DNA of 64,000 bases. It comes from JALOOB01 sp040766655. Its GTDB lineage: Bacteria; Chloroflexota; Anaerolineae; CG2-30-64-16. Both the position numbers and the translations under genes were made by a program. The stretch lies in assembly GCA_040766655.1 (NCBI GenBank), contig JAXGQB010000006.1, positions 124,001-188,000 of the forward strand, written 5' to 3'. The number at the start of each line of letters is the position of its first letter. Within the stretch, counting starts at the first letter, position 1. Below the pieces are notes generated by a model. That model had not been told where the DNA came from. It worked only from the letters and a program-made list of their open reading frames with translations, and ran no database searches. Below are positions 9,624 through 17,771 of this stretch, in pieces.

Positions 9624-11486
9624 TCAGGCTGAATTGGGCTGCGGTTCTGCCTCCTGGATGATGGGAATGTGACCTGCCAGAGCTGAATAGGCCCGCTCCG
9701 CAGAACACCGCGTGACGAAGATGACCCGATCTTTGGGCTGCCACGACTGCTGGGCGTGTACGATCTCGGCGCTGCCTCCCCGCAAGAGGAGCACAGGAGC
9801 GACGTCGTCGGGCAGGGCGAGCGACGCGACCGGCTTATTGGTCCATTCCGGACGAACATCCACGCTCAGATCGCACACCTCGGCATGTTCCCACCCGAAG
9901 ACGTCCATGGGCTTGCCGAATGCCATGATGATGCCGCTTTGTGCCAGCGTCTTTGCGCCCGCGCCTTTCTCGGGCGCACTCAGGACGGGATACGCTCGCC
10001 TGAAGCCGAACTCGTCGGCCGCCAGCTGCGAGACAAGCACGTTTACCTCTGAGTTTGAGGTCGCGGCGATCAGCGTTTCTGCATCACCGATGCACGCTTC
10101 CTCCAGCACAGTCTCATCCAGCGCGTTGCCGTGGACGGTGTCGAAGCCGAGCGATCCGGCTTCATCAGCGAGCTCTCTGTTCGTGTCCACGATCGAGACC
10201 GGGCGCCCGTTGGCCACCAACACGCGCGCCAGCGCCAGCCCCAGCCGGTTCGCGCCCACGATGACTACCCGTCGTCCCTCCAGGCTGTGCAGCCCGAGCA
10301 GCCGCGCCACGCGCGAGGCCGTCAGGCCCTGGATGGTGACGGTCATGATGATGGCCAGGAACGTCAGCGCGGGGAGCCTTTCGCCGCCAGCGAAGCCGGC
10401 CTGGGCGAGCGTGATGCCGAACAGCGACGCGACCGATGCGGCAACGATGCCCCGCGGACCGATCCAGGCGATCAGGCCCTTCTCCCGCCAGGTCAGAGAC
10501 GTGCGCCAGGTGCTGATGACGACGGAGATCGGGCGCACGACCAGCATGATGAGCAGGACGGTAAACACGCCGTTCAGCCCTTCCGCAAGCATCGTTTCGA
10601 CCCTCAGATTGGCCGCGAGCAGGATGAAGAGCACACTGATGCTGAGGGTGGTGAGCGTCTCCTTGAAGTGGCGAAGCTGCCGCTCTCCGGGCACGTTCCC
10701 GCGCTGCAACGCGAGGCCCATGGCGACAGACGCCATGATGCCTGCCTCGCTCTCGAGTCCCTCGGCGATGCCGAAGGCCAGCCAGACGGCGGCCAACACG
10801 ACCAGGTTGCTCAACTCGGCCGGGATGAGATGTTGGACCTTCATCACCCGGGAGAGGATGAGCGCCATTCCGACGCCGACGACCAGACCGATGACGAGGC
10901 GGCCGAAGTAGGCCCACAGCGCGGCGCCAGGGCCGGTGAAGCTGTTGGCCGAGAGGCCCAGGATGACGTCGAGCACTGCGACGGCCAGGATCGCGCCGAT
11001 GGGATCGATGAGGATGGCCTCGCCCTCCAGGATCGTCTTGACGCGCCGCGGTACGTCGACCCGCTTCAGCAGCGGTTGCACGACGGTGGGGCCGGTGACG
11101 GTGAGCAGCGCGCCGAAGAGGATGGCAAGGGACCAGCTCAGGCCCGCAACGAAGCGCGCCACCAGCGCGGTGAGCACCCAGGTCACCGCGACTCCGATGG
11201 TTACCAGGTTGCGCACCTCCCTCAGGCTGTCGCGCAATGCGCTCAGGCGCAGGTTGAGCGAGCCCTCGAACAGGATGACCGCGACGGCCAGTTTGACCAG
11301 GATGGTCAGGCCCTGTCCGAGTTGCCCGGGCTGGACCAGGCCCGTCACGGCCGGGCCCAGCAGCACGCCGAAGAGCAGCAGCAGTACGATGGCGGGAATG
11401 CGCCAGCGATGCGCAAGCACCTGGGCCGTCAACCCGAAGGCGACGGCCAGGACGATGGTGAGCAGCAGAGTGATTTCGTGATGCAT
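9624..11486 (-). CDS. CPA-type cation:proton antiporter with C-terminal TrkA-N (RCK) domain
   Basis: A 620-residue membrane protein. About 12 transmembrane helices cover residues 5-390 and contain the NhaP-like signatures LFEGSLNLRLSALR, VTGPTVVQPLL, EGEAILIDPIGAILA and WIGPRGIVAASV. From about 405 a Rossmann-type nucleotide-binding domain begins (VVIVGANRLGLALARV), as in TrkA-N/RCK domains that regulate K+ or Na+ flux by NAD(H) or other nucleotides. It probably exchanges Na+ or K+ for H+ across the cytoplasmic membrane, with gating by the C-terminal domain; ion specificity cannot be read. It starts with ATG at 11486. It lies downstream of the alpha-glucosidase gene, 41 bp away, and just upstream of the FBPase remnant. 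Confidence 0.92.
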   Translation of the reverse strand: MHHEITLLLTIVLAVAFGLTAQVLAHRWRIPAIVLLLLFGVLLGPAVTGLVQPGQLGQGLTILVKLAVAVILFEGSLNLRLSALRDSLREVRNLVTIGVAVTWVLTALVARFVAGLSWSLAILFGALLTVTGPTVVQPLLKRVDVPRRVKTILEGEAILIDPIGAILAVAVLDVILGLSANSFTGPGAALWAYFGRLVIGLVVGVGMALILSRVMKVQHLIPAELSNLVVLAAVWLAFGIAEGLESEAGIMASVAMGLALQRGNVPGERQLRHFKETLTTLSISVLFILLAANLRVETMLAEGLNGVFTVLLIMLVVRPISVVISTWRTSLTWREKGLIAWIGPRGIVAASVASLFGITLAQAGFAGGERLPALTFLAIIMTVTIQGLTASRVARLLGLHSLEGRRVVIVGANRLGLALARVLVANGRPVSIVDTNRELADEAGSLGFDTVHGNALDETVLEEACIGDAETLIAATSNSEVNVLVSQLAADEFGFRRAYPVLSAPEKGAGAKTLAQSGIIMAFGKPMDVFGWEHAEVCDLSVDVRPEWTNKPVASLALPDDVAPVLLLRGGSAEIVHAQQSWQPKDRVIFVTRCSAERAYSALAGHIPIIQEAEPQPNSA

Positions 11487-11527
11487 GAGTCGACTTGCCG
11501 TTTCTCGGTTCCGAATGTGCCCGGTTC

Positions 11528-13219
11528 TTACGTCAGGCGGTAGACGCGCGCTTCGTAAGGACGCAGCGTCATCGCACGGAGGGGCTGCGCCTCGTCGACC
11601 GGATAGTTGCTGATGAGCAGCGCCTTGCCGGAGAACTTGAGATCGCCGGGCAGGGAGAAGACGGGCGTGTCGCCGGTGAAGTTCAGGATGATCAACAGCC
11701 GGTCATGGGCCAGCGTCCGGGTAAAGGCGTAGATTGCCTCGTCGTCGTCCAGGAGCAGGTCGTAGGCGCCGTGGACGATGACGGGATTCGCCTTGCGGAG
11801 CTGGATCAGCTCACGGTAGTAGTAGAAGACCGAATTCGGATCGGCCAGCGACTGCTCCACGTTGATCTCCGTGTAATTGGGGTTGACCTTGATCCACGGT
11901 GTGCCGGTGGTGAAGCCGGCATTGGGGCCCGCATGCCACTGCATCGGCGTGCGCGCGTTGTCCCGGCTCTTGGCGTGGACGATCGGCATGAGTTCCTCGG
12001 GCGACAGGCCCTTCTCATCCACCATCTCGCGGTACAGGTTCAGGGTCTGGATGTCGCGATAGTCATCGATGGTCTCGAACGCGACGTTCGTCATCCCGAT
12101 CTCTTCGCCCTGGTAGACGTAGGGCGTGCCCTGGAGCATGTGAACGAAGGTGGCGAGCATCTTGGCGGATTCGACGCGATACGGGCCGTCGTCGCCGAAC
12201 CGGGACACGGGGCGCGGCTGGTCGTGGTTGCCCAGGTAGATGCTGTTCCAGCCGCGACCTTCGAGGTCGCGCTGCCAGCGCGACATGATCTGTTTCAGCT
12301 CGGTCAGGCGCCACTTCCGGATCGTCCGCCGGGAGGAGCCGGCCTCGGGCGCGGCGTCCAGGTGCATGTGCTCGAACTGAAACACCATGCTCAGCGCGCC
12401 GTCCTGCTCGTCCGTCAGCCCCAGCGCGTGCTGCGTCGTCACGCCGGGCGTCTCGCCCACGGTGAGGATGTCGTACTTCGACAGGACCTCGGCCTTCATC
12501 TCGGCGAGAAACTCGAGCAGCCGCGGGCCGTTGAGGAAGTGTTCGCCGCCGTACTGGTAGCGGTCGGACGTGACGGGCGTCGCATCGGGCAGGCCGGGCG
12601 TCTTGGAGATCATGTTGATGACATCCATGCGGAAGCCATCGATGCCCTTGTCGAGCCAGAAGCACATCAGGTCGTAGACCTCCCGGCGCACGGCCGCGTT
12701 CTCCCAGTTGAGGTCGGGTTGCTTGGGGGAGAAGAGGTGCAGATAGTACTCGCCCGTGGCCTCGTCATACTGCCACGCGGAGCCGCTGAAGTGGGATACC
12801 CAGTTGTTCGGCTCGTGGCCATTGTTGGGTGGCCGCCACACGTAGTAGTCGCGATAGGGGCTGTCCTGCGAGCTGCGGGACTCGATGAACCACGGATGCT
12901 CGTCGGAGGTGTGATTGACCACCAGGTCCATCACGAGCTTGATGCCGCGGCGGTGCATCCCGGCGAGCAGTTCTTCCCAGTCGGCCAGCGTGCCGAACTC
13001 GGGCATGATGTCGCGATAGTCACTGATGTCGTAGCCGTTGTCGTCGTTGGGCGATCGGTAGACCGGGCAGAGCCAGATCACGTCGATGCCCAGCTCCTTG
13101 AGGTAGTCAAGTTTTCTGATAATTCCCTGTAAATCACCGACGCCGTCGCCGTTGCTGTCGCAGAAACTGCGCGGGTAGATCTGGTAGACGACGCTTTCCT
13201 TCCACCATGCTCGCTTCAT
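11528..13219 (-). CDS. Oligo-1,6-glucosidase / alpha-glucosidase (GH13)
   Basis: A 563-residue cytoplasmic GH13 enzyme. The start WWKESVVYQIYPRSF, the nucleophile D199 in GFRMDVIN, the acid/base E256 in TVGETPG and the third acid D333 in GNHDQPR are all present, in the usual positions of the Bacillus oligo-1,6-glucosidase family. The residue after the nucleophile is Val, which in this subfamily correlates with alpha-1,6 rather than alpha-1,4 specificity. It probably hydrolyses isomaltose, panose or short alpha-glucans entering the cell, complementing the extracellular amylopullulanase encoded at 22-31 kb. There is no signal peptide. The SD GAGGA lies 8 nt before ATG 13219. Confidence 0.94.
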   Translation of the reverse strand: MKRAWWKESVVYQIYPRSFCDSNGDGVGDLQGIIRKLDYLKELGIDVIWLCPVYRSPNDDNGYDISDYRDIMPEFGTLADWEELLAGMHRRGIKLVMDLVVNHTSDEHPWFIESRSSQDSPYRDYYVWRPPNNGHEPNNWVSHFSGSAWQYDEATGEYYLHLFSPKQPDLNWENAAVRREVYDLMCFWLDKGIDGFRMDVINMISKTPGLPDATPVTSDRYQYGGEHFLNGPRLLEFLAEMKAEVLSKYDILTVGETPGVTTQHALGLTDEQDGALSMVFQFEHMHLDAAPEAGSSRRTIRKWRLTELKQIMSRWQRDLEGRGWNSIYLGNHDQPRPVSRFGDDGPYRVESAKMLATFVHMLQGTPYVYQGEEIGMTNVAFETIDDYRDIQTLNLYREMVDEKGLSPEELMPIVHAKSRDNARTPMQWHAGPNAGFTTGTPWIKVNPNYTEINVEQSLADPNSVFYYYRELIQLRKANPVIVHGAYDLLLDDDEAIYAFTRTLAHDRLLIILNFTGDTPVFSLPGDLKFSGKALLISNYPVDEAQPLRAMTLRPYEARVYRLT

Positions 13220-13311
13220 GCCGATTGTCCTCGCGTCAATGAGATTAGGTGTTGGGGGGAGGCGGCCCGGGACAGTGGTGACTGCGCGGGCACGCCGTGC
13301 GATGCGCGGTG

Positions 13312-13341
13312 AGTATAGCAGAGAGATCCGTGAACGCGCAA
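13312..13341 (-). promoter_or_regulatory. Probable promoter of the GH13 glucosidase
   Basis: Minus strand TTGCGC (13341-13336), 18-bp spacer, TATACT (13317-13312), about 95 nt upstream of the start codon at 13219. Confidence 0.5.
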
Positions 13342-13357
13342 TGAACGCTGAGTGAGT

Positions 13358-13882
13358 TCAGGGTCGGTCGTTATCCAGCGGCAGGCGCAGGTGCACGTCG
13401 ATCGGATCACGGCCGCACTCGGCGAAGCCGAGGGATGTGTAAAAGCCCAGCGCGTCGGGCCAGTGTGGCTCGGTGAACGCGCGCAACTCCCGCGCGCCGC
13501 GGTCCTGCGCTGCCCGCCGGCACGCGTCGACCAGGGCGGACGCGATGCCGCGGCGGCGGACGTGCCGGTCAACCGACATGCGGACGATGCGAGCGGCCGC
13601 GCCTGACTCGAAGAGCAGGCCGGCCGTCCCGACGATCCGGCCCGCCAGTTTCGCGACGAAGAAGCAGTGGCCCGCGTCGACGTAATGGCCGGCGATATCG
13701 TCGAGGTCCGGGTTCAGGGTTTCGTCGATGAAGCCGAAATGCTCGCCAAGCCCGTCAAGGATGAGACGCCGCGCTGCCGCCTGGTCGCCGGGTTGGAAAG
13801 GCCGGATGCGCACCTGTTCCTGTTGTTCGTGCCCGGCAACCGGCGGGGAGCCAGTGGGTGCGCTGCTCGTCTCACTGTTCAT
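13358..13882 (-). CDS. GNAT family N-acetyltransferase
   Basis: A 174-residue protein with the GNAT fold. The N-terminal RIRPFQPGD strand and the acetyl-CoA binding motif A (IVRMSVDRHVRRRGIASALVDA, with R-R-R-G-I-A forming the pyrophosphate loop) are clear, followed by ALGFYTSLGFAECG, the usual C-terminal helix/strand. The acceptor is unknown. The start at 13882 is chosen because AGGTGG lies 7 nt upstream; an in-frame extension upstream is Arg-rich and does not resemble the family. It is divergent from dnaG, with its own stop about 138 bp before the GH13 start. Confidence 0.88.
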   Translation of the reverse strand: MNSETSSAPTGSPPVAGHEQQEQVRIRPFQPGDQAAARRLILDGLGEHFGFIDETLNPDLDDIAGHYVDAGHCFFVAKLAGRIVGTAGLLFESGAAARIVRMSVDRHVRRRGIASALVDACRRAAQDRGARELRAFTEPHWPDALGFYTSLGFAECGRDPIDVHLRLPLDNDRP

Positions 13883-14076
13883 ACAGAGTCCACCTGTCAG
13901 AATGCCGCGGCATGGCCGGGCTGCGCTGCGGGTGATGCGGGGGGTGGCAGCGGCCACGCCGGTCGGGTGCCGCTTCCCCGTGCCCGGTGTCGCTCTGGAG
14001 CACATCATACACGTTATGCTGGCTAACTGAAATCGCTGGGCAGGAAGCCCCTTTGAGGGTCAGATTGGAATTTCGT

Positions 14077-14106
14077 TTGACACTCCGCCCGTCGCGCGGC
14101 TATAAT
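14077..14106 (+). promoter_or_regulatory. Consensus sigma-A promoter of dnaG-rpoD
   Basis: A perfect TTGACA (14077-14082), an 18-bp spacer and a perfect TATAAT (14101-14106). The start codon lies about 50-58 nt downstream, giving a short leader. Confidence 0.88.
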
Positions 14107-14163
14107 ATGCTTCGCCCTTGGATCGGCGGCCGGCGGGGACGGCAAGGGTTTCGAGTGCCCAGC

Positions 14164-16134
14164 ATGAGCGTAATCGATGAGATTAAGGACCGCCTCGACA
14201 TTGTCGACGTGGTTTCTTCCTATGTGCAGCTAAAGAAGGCGGGCCGGACCTACAAGGGGCTGTGCCCGTTTCATAACGAGAAGACGCCATCCTTCGTCGT
14301 GTTTCCGGACAGCCAGAACTGGCATTGCTTCGGGGCGTGCGGGGTCGGGGGCGACATCTTCTCTTTTGTGATGAAGCGGGAGAACCTGGACTTCGGCGAC
14401 GCGCTGGCGCTGCTGGCGGCGAAGGCTGGGGTTGAGCTCAAGCCCCAGACCGAGGAGGCGTCCGGCGACGAGGTGCGCATCGAGCGCCTGCGGGCGATGC
14501 AGGCCGATGCTGCGGCGTACTTTCACTACTTGCTCGTCAAGTCGGATGAGGCGGCGATCGCCCGCGATTACCTGGACCGGCGCGGGCTGACGACTGAGAC
14601 GTGGGACGCCTGGCAGCTTGGCTATTCGCTCGACAGCTGGGACACGCTCAAGAACCGGCTGCAGGGCAAGGGATATCGCCCGGAGGAGATCGAAGAGGCC
14701 GGCCTGATCATCCGCAAGGAGGAGACGGGGAGCTATTTCGACCGCTTCCGCGGCCGGCTGATGATCCCGATCCGTGACGTGCAGGGCCGCACCATCGGCT
14801 TCGGGGCTCGCATCCTGCGCGAGGACCCGGCGCATCCGAGCCCGAAGTACATGAACTCGCCGCAGACGCCGCTCTTTGACAAGGGACACGTGCTGTTTGG
14901 CCTGGACGTGGCCCGCAAGCCGATCCGCGATGCTGACCTGGCCGTCATCGTCGAGGGTTACATGGACGTGTTAATGTCGCACCAGGTGGGTGTGGCGAAC
15001 GTGGTGGCCGGGATGGGCACGGCGCTGACGGAGGCGCAGATGCGCCAGCTCAAGCGCTACACGGGCAACATCACCCTGGCGCTGGACCCCGACGTGGCCG
15101 GTGAGCATGGCGCCGTGCGCGGGCTTGAGGCTGCGCGGCAGTCGCTGGATCGGGATTGGGAGCCCGTTTTCAGCCCCACGGGCCTGGTGCGCCACGAGAG
15201 CCGGCTGAAGGCGCAACTGCGCATCGCGGCACTGCCCGACGGGCTGGATCCTGACGAGTTGGCCTTCCGGGATATCGAGCGTTGGCGCCAGGTGATTGCC
15301 GAGGCGCGGCCGATCGTGGATTACTACCTCGCGCTGGTGACGCGCGAGGAGGACCTTGCCACTGGCCAGGGCAAGGCGCGGGCGATCGAGAGACTGGCGC
15401 CGCTGCTGCTGGAAGTCGCTAACCCGATCGAGCGGACGCACTACATCCAGGCACTTGCTCGTTCGTTGCAGATGGATGAGCGCCTGGTGGCCGAGCAAAT
15501 CGCGCGCGGCGGCCGCGTGGACGAGCGGCGAGCCCGGTCAGGCGAGACGGCATCGCCGGCGCAGCGATCTGTTCAGAAGAGTCCCGCCAGGAAGGCGGCC
15601 AGGCCGGTCGTCTTCGGCCCGGAGGAGTACATCCTCGGCTGGTTGCTGGTACGGCCCGAATTGCTGGCCGGGCTGGATGAAGATATGATCGGGCAGCAGG
15701 CGCCCCCGCTTTCCATGGACGACATGAGCGGGGCGGAGAACCAGGCGTTGCTGGCCCTGGTGATGGCGTTGCCGACTTCGCAGGGCGAGGCGGGTGTGGA
15801 AGATCGCGTGCGTGATCTGGATGAGCCCCTGGCCGCGCGCGCGCGGGCTGCTGTCGCAGAGGTGCAGAAGCGACCGCCCCTGACGGACGAGAAGCTGATC
15901 AAGGATCTTGGAGATTCGCTGCTGCGCATCCGGGAACGCAATGTGTGGCGCCAGGTGCAGCAGCTGGAGCTCCTGATGCGAGAGAGCACTGAGGTCGACG
16001 ATCGCGATGAAACGCGGCGGCTGCACGAGCTGATGACGACCTATGCGGCGCAGAAGCGCCACATTCAGAAACTGCTCAACATGCGCTCCATTGCCGGAGT
16101 GCTGGCTCAGCGCAAGCCGCTGGCTGAGAACTGA
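14164..16134 (+). CDS. dnaG: DNA primase DnaG
   Basis: A 656-residue primase that makes RNA primers at replication forks. The N-terminal zinc finger has C34-x2-H37 and C55-x3-C59 (the usual spacing of the last pair is x2). Next comes the catalytic core with the RLMIPIRDVQGRTIGFGAR signature, then the TOPRIM motifs VIVEGYMDV and ALDPDVAGEHG, followed by a C-terminal helicase-interaction region of low similarity. A GTG at 14155, 6 nt after AAGGG, is a possible alternative start adding three residues. It forms the classical macromolecular-synthesis operon with rpoD, whose start is 16 bp after the dnaG stop. Confidence 0.96.
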   Translation: MSVIDEIKDRLDIVDVVSSYVQLKKAGRTYKGLCPFHNEKTPSFVVFPDSQNWHCFGACGVGGDIFSFVMKRENLDFGDALALLAAKAGVELKPQTEEASGDEVRIERLRAMQADAAAYFHYLLVKSDEAAIARDYLDRRGLTTETWDAWQLGYSLDSWDTLKNRLQGKGYRPEEIEEAGLIIRKEETGSYFDRFRGRLMIPIRDVQGRTIGFGARILREDPAHPSPKYMNSPQTPLFDKGHVLFGLDVARKPIRDADLAVIVEGYMDVLMSHQVGVANVVAGMGTALTEAQMRQLKRYTGNITLALDPDVAGEHGAVRGLEAARQSLDRDWEPVFSPTGLVRHESRLKAQLRIAALPDGLDPDELAFRDIERWRQVIAEARPIVDYYLALVTREEDLATGQGKARAIERLAPLLLEVANPIERTHYIQALARSLQMDERLVAEQIARGGRVDERRARSGETASPAQRSVQKSPARKAARPVVFGPEEYILGWLLVRPELLAGLDEDMIGQQAPPLSMDDMSGAENQALLALVMALPTSQGEAGVEDRVRDLDEPLAARARAAVAEVQKRPPLTDEKLIKDLGDSLLRIRERNVWRQVQQLELLMRESTEVDDRDETRRLHELMTTYAAQKRHIQKLLNMRSIAGVLAQRKPLAEN

Positions 16135-16150
16135 GCTCAAAGAGGAAGCA

Positions 16151-17485
16151 ATGCCAACAAACGCCGAACGCCGGCGGCGCTCGCCTAAGTCCCCGTCTGA
16201 CGCGCGGGAAGGCGAGCCGGTCCGCTCGGAGCGTCGTGCATCGAAGGGAAAGCAAGCAGCCCCGAAGCCCCAACCCGACGTCAACGTTGCGCCGGCGTTG
16301 GAGGCCGCGGGCGATGACCTGGTCGAAGTGCGGGTTGCGTTGGGACCGGATGGCCTGCCGACGATGCTTCCGGACGGCACCGAGGAGGGAACGGTTCCGG
16401 CGATCGAGCGCGACATCACGCTGGAGCAGGAGGTCGAACGCGAGGCGCGTAAGCCTTTGGACGAGGTGCTCGACGAGTGGGGAGATCCGACGTTTTCGAG
16501 CGATCCGGTCCGGATGTATCTGCACGAAATCGGCAGGACTGCGCTGCTGTCTGGTGAGGAGGAGATCACGCTGGCGAACGCCATCGCGGCGGGCGTGAAG
16601 GCGGCTGCTGAGCTGCAGCGCGACGACCTCGATCCTGAGACGCGGGATGTGTTGACCCTGACGCGGCAGCGCGGGCGAAGCGCGGAGCAGCGGCTGGCGC
16701 AGGCCAACCTGCGCCTGGTGGTCAGCGTGGCGAAGCGCTACGTGGGCCGCGGCATGTCGTTCCTGGACCTGATCCAGGAGGGGAACATCGGCCTGCTGCG
16801 CGCGGTGGACAAGTTCGACCCGACGCTGGGGTATAAGTTCAGCACGTATGCTACCTGGTGGATTCGCCAGGCGATCAGCCGGGCGATTGCGGACCAGGCG
16901 CGCACGATCCGGATTCCGGTGCACATGGTCGAGAGCATCAACCGGCAGATCCGGGTGCAGCGGCGGCTGATGCAGGAGCTGGGCCGTGATCCGACGCCGG
17001 AGGAAATCGCGTTGGAGATGGACTACCTGGCCCCGGAGGACCGCGAGTTGGTCGAGGCCACGCAGGCGGCCGGGCAGCCGTTGGAGACGATGCTGGCGCG
17101 GCGGCTACAGATCGCGGCGGCGAAGGTGCGCCGGGTGATGCGCATCTCGCAGGAGCCGATGTCGCTGGAGACCCCCGTCGGCACGGAGGAGAACAGCTCG
17201 CTGGGTGACTTCATCGAGGACGACAGTCTGCCCGGGCCTGCGGATCAGGCCAGCCGGCACCTTTTGAAGGAGCAGATGGACGAGATCCTGCGCGGGCTGA
17301 GCGAGCGCGAGCGCCGCGTCCTGGAGATGCGTTTCGGCCTGAAGGATGGCAATGCGCGCACCCTGGAGGAAGTGGGGCAGGAGTTCGGCGTGACGCGCGA
17401 GCGCATCCGGCAGATCGAGGCCAAGGCCCTGCGCAAGCTGCGGCATCCGATACGGTCCCGGAAGCTGCGCGATTACCTGGGATAG
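16151..17485 (+). CDS. rpoD: Primary RNA polymerase sigma factor RpoD (sigma-70/SigA)
   Basis: A 444-residue housekeeping sigma factor. A charged N-terminal region of about 110 residues is not conserved. Region 1.2 begins near residue 117 (DPVRMYLHEIGR). Region 2 (about 178-265) holds NLRLVVSVAKRYVGRGMSFLDLIQ and FSTYATWWIRQAISRAI for -10 recognition, and the region 3 start follows at IPVHMVESINR. Region 4.2, with the HTH GQEFGVTRERIRQIEAKAL, recognises -35. The consensus promoters seen in this window fit its specificity. The SD AGAGGA (16141-16146) lies 4 nt before ATG 16151. It is co-transcribed with dnaG and followed by a clear terminator. Confidence 0.97.
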   Translation: MPTNAERRRRSPKSPSDAREGEPVRSERRASKGKQAAPKPQPDVNVAPALEAAGDDLVEVRVALGPDGLPTMLPDGTEEGTVPAIERDITLEQEVEREARKPLDEVLDEWGDPTFSSDPVRMYLHEIGRTALLSGEEEITLANAIAAGVKAAAELQRDDLDPETRDVLTLTRQRGRSAEQRLAQANLRLVVSVAKRYVGRGMSFLDLIQEGNIGLLRAVDKFDPTLGYKFSTYATWWIRQAISRAIADQARTIRIPVHMVESINRQIRVQRRLMQELGRDPTPEEIALEMDYLAPEDRELVEATQAAGQPLETMLARRLQIAAAKVRRVMRISQEPMSLETPVGTEENSSLGDFIEDDSLPGPADQASRHLLKEQMDEILRGLSERERRVLEMRFGLKDGNARTLEEVGQEFGVTRERIRQIEAKALRKLRHPIRSRKLRDYLG

Positions 17486-17547
17486 GGGGTTGGCCTGACG
17501 GGGGATGGGTCGGACGCCTGCGCCGCGCCGCCCTGGTTGACCGGAAC

Positions 17548-17580
17548 GGCGGGGGTGGAGTGACGGCCCCCGCCCTTTTT
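17548..17580 (+). terminator. Intrinsic terminator of dnaG-rpoD
   Basis: GGCGGGGG (17548-17555) pairs with CCCCCGCC (17567-17574) around an 11-nt loop and is followed by C and five T. The T-run overlaps the -35 box of the tRNA-Asn promoter. Confidence 0.88.
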
Positions 17581-17607
17581 GACGCCTCCGCCCCTTCCGC
17601 GTATAAT
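17579..17607 (+). promoter_or_regulatory. Promoter of tRNA-Asn
   Basis: TTGACG (17579-17584), 17-bp spacer, TATAAT (17602-17607). The tRNA begins 15 nt after the -10 box, so the primary transcript has a very short 5' leader. Confidence 0.85.
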
Positions 17608-17621
17608 ACGCAGGTCAGTGG

Positions 17622-17694
17622 TCCTGGATAGCTCAATCGGCAGAGCAAGCGGCTGTTAACCGCAAGGTTGGAGGTTCGAGTCCTCCTCCAGGAG
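17622..17694 (+). tRNA. tRNA-Asn (anticodon GTT)
   Basis: The acceptor stem TCCTGGA/TCCAGGA, D stem GCTC/GAGC, anticodon loop CTGTTAA (anticodon GTT at 17655-17657) and T arm GGAGG-TTCGAGT-CCTCC all fold correctly. One A-A mismatch closes the outer end of the anticodon stem. The 3' CCA is not encoded (CTA follows the discriminator G), so it must be added after transcription. It has its own promoter and terminator. Confidence 0.96.
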
Positions 17695-17705
17695 CTAAAG
17701 TCTCA

Positions 17706-17734
17706 GGGGCCGGCGAAGGCCGGCCCCTTTTCTT
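17706..17734 (+). terminator. Intrinsic terminator of tRNA-Asn
   Basis: GGGGCCGGC (17706-17714) and GCCGGCCCC (17719-17727) form a perfect 9-bp stem with a GAAG tetraloop, followed by TTTTCTT. Confidence 0.93.
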
Positions 17735-17771
17735 ATGATTCGACGGCGGCGCCTACGTGCTGCGATCGGCG

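Noticed and set aside
10131..11543. Plus-strand frame of 470 codons opposite the antiporter
   Set aside because: Gln/Asp/Arg-rich nonsense composition; the minus strand has a full antiporter with RCK domain.
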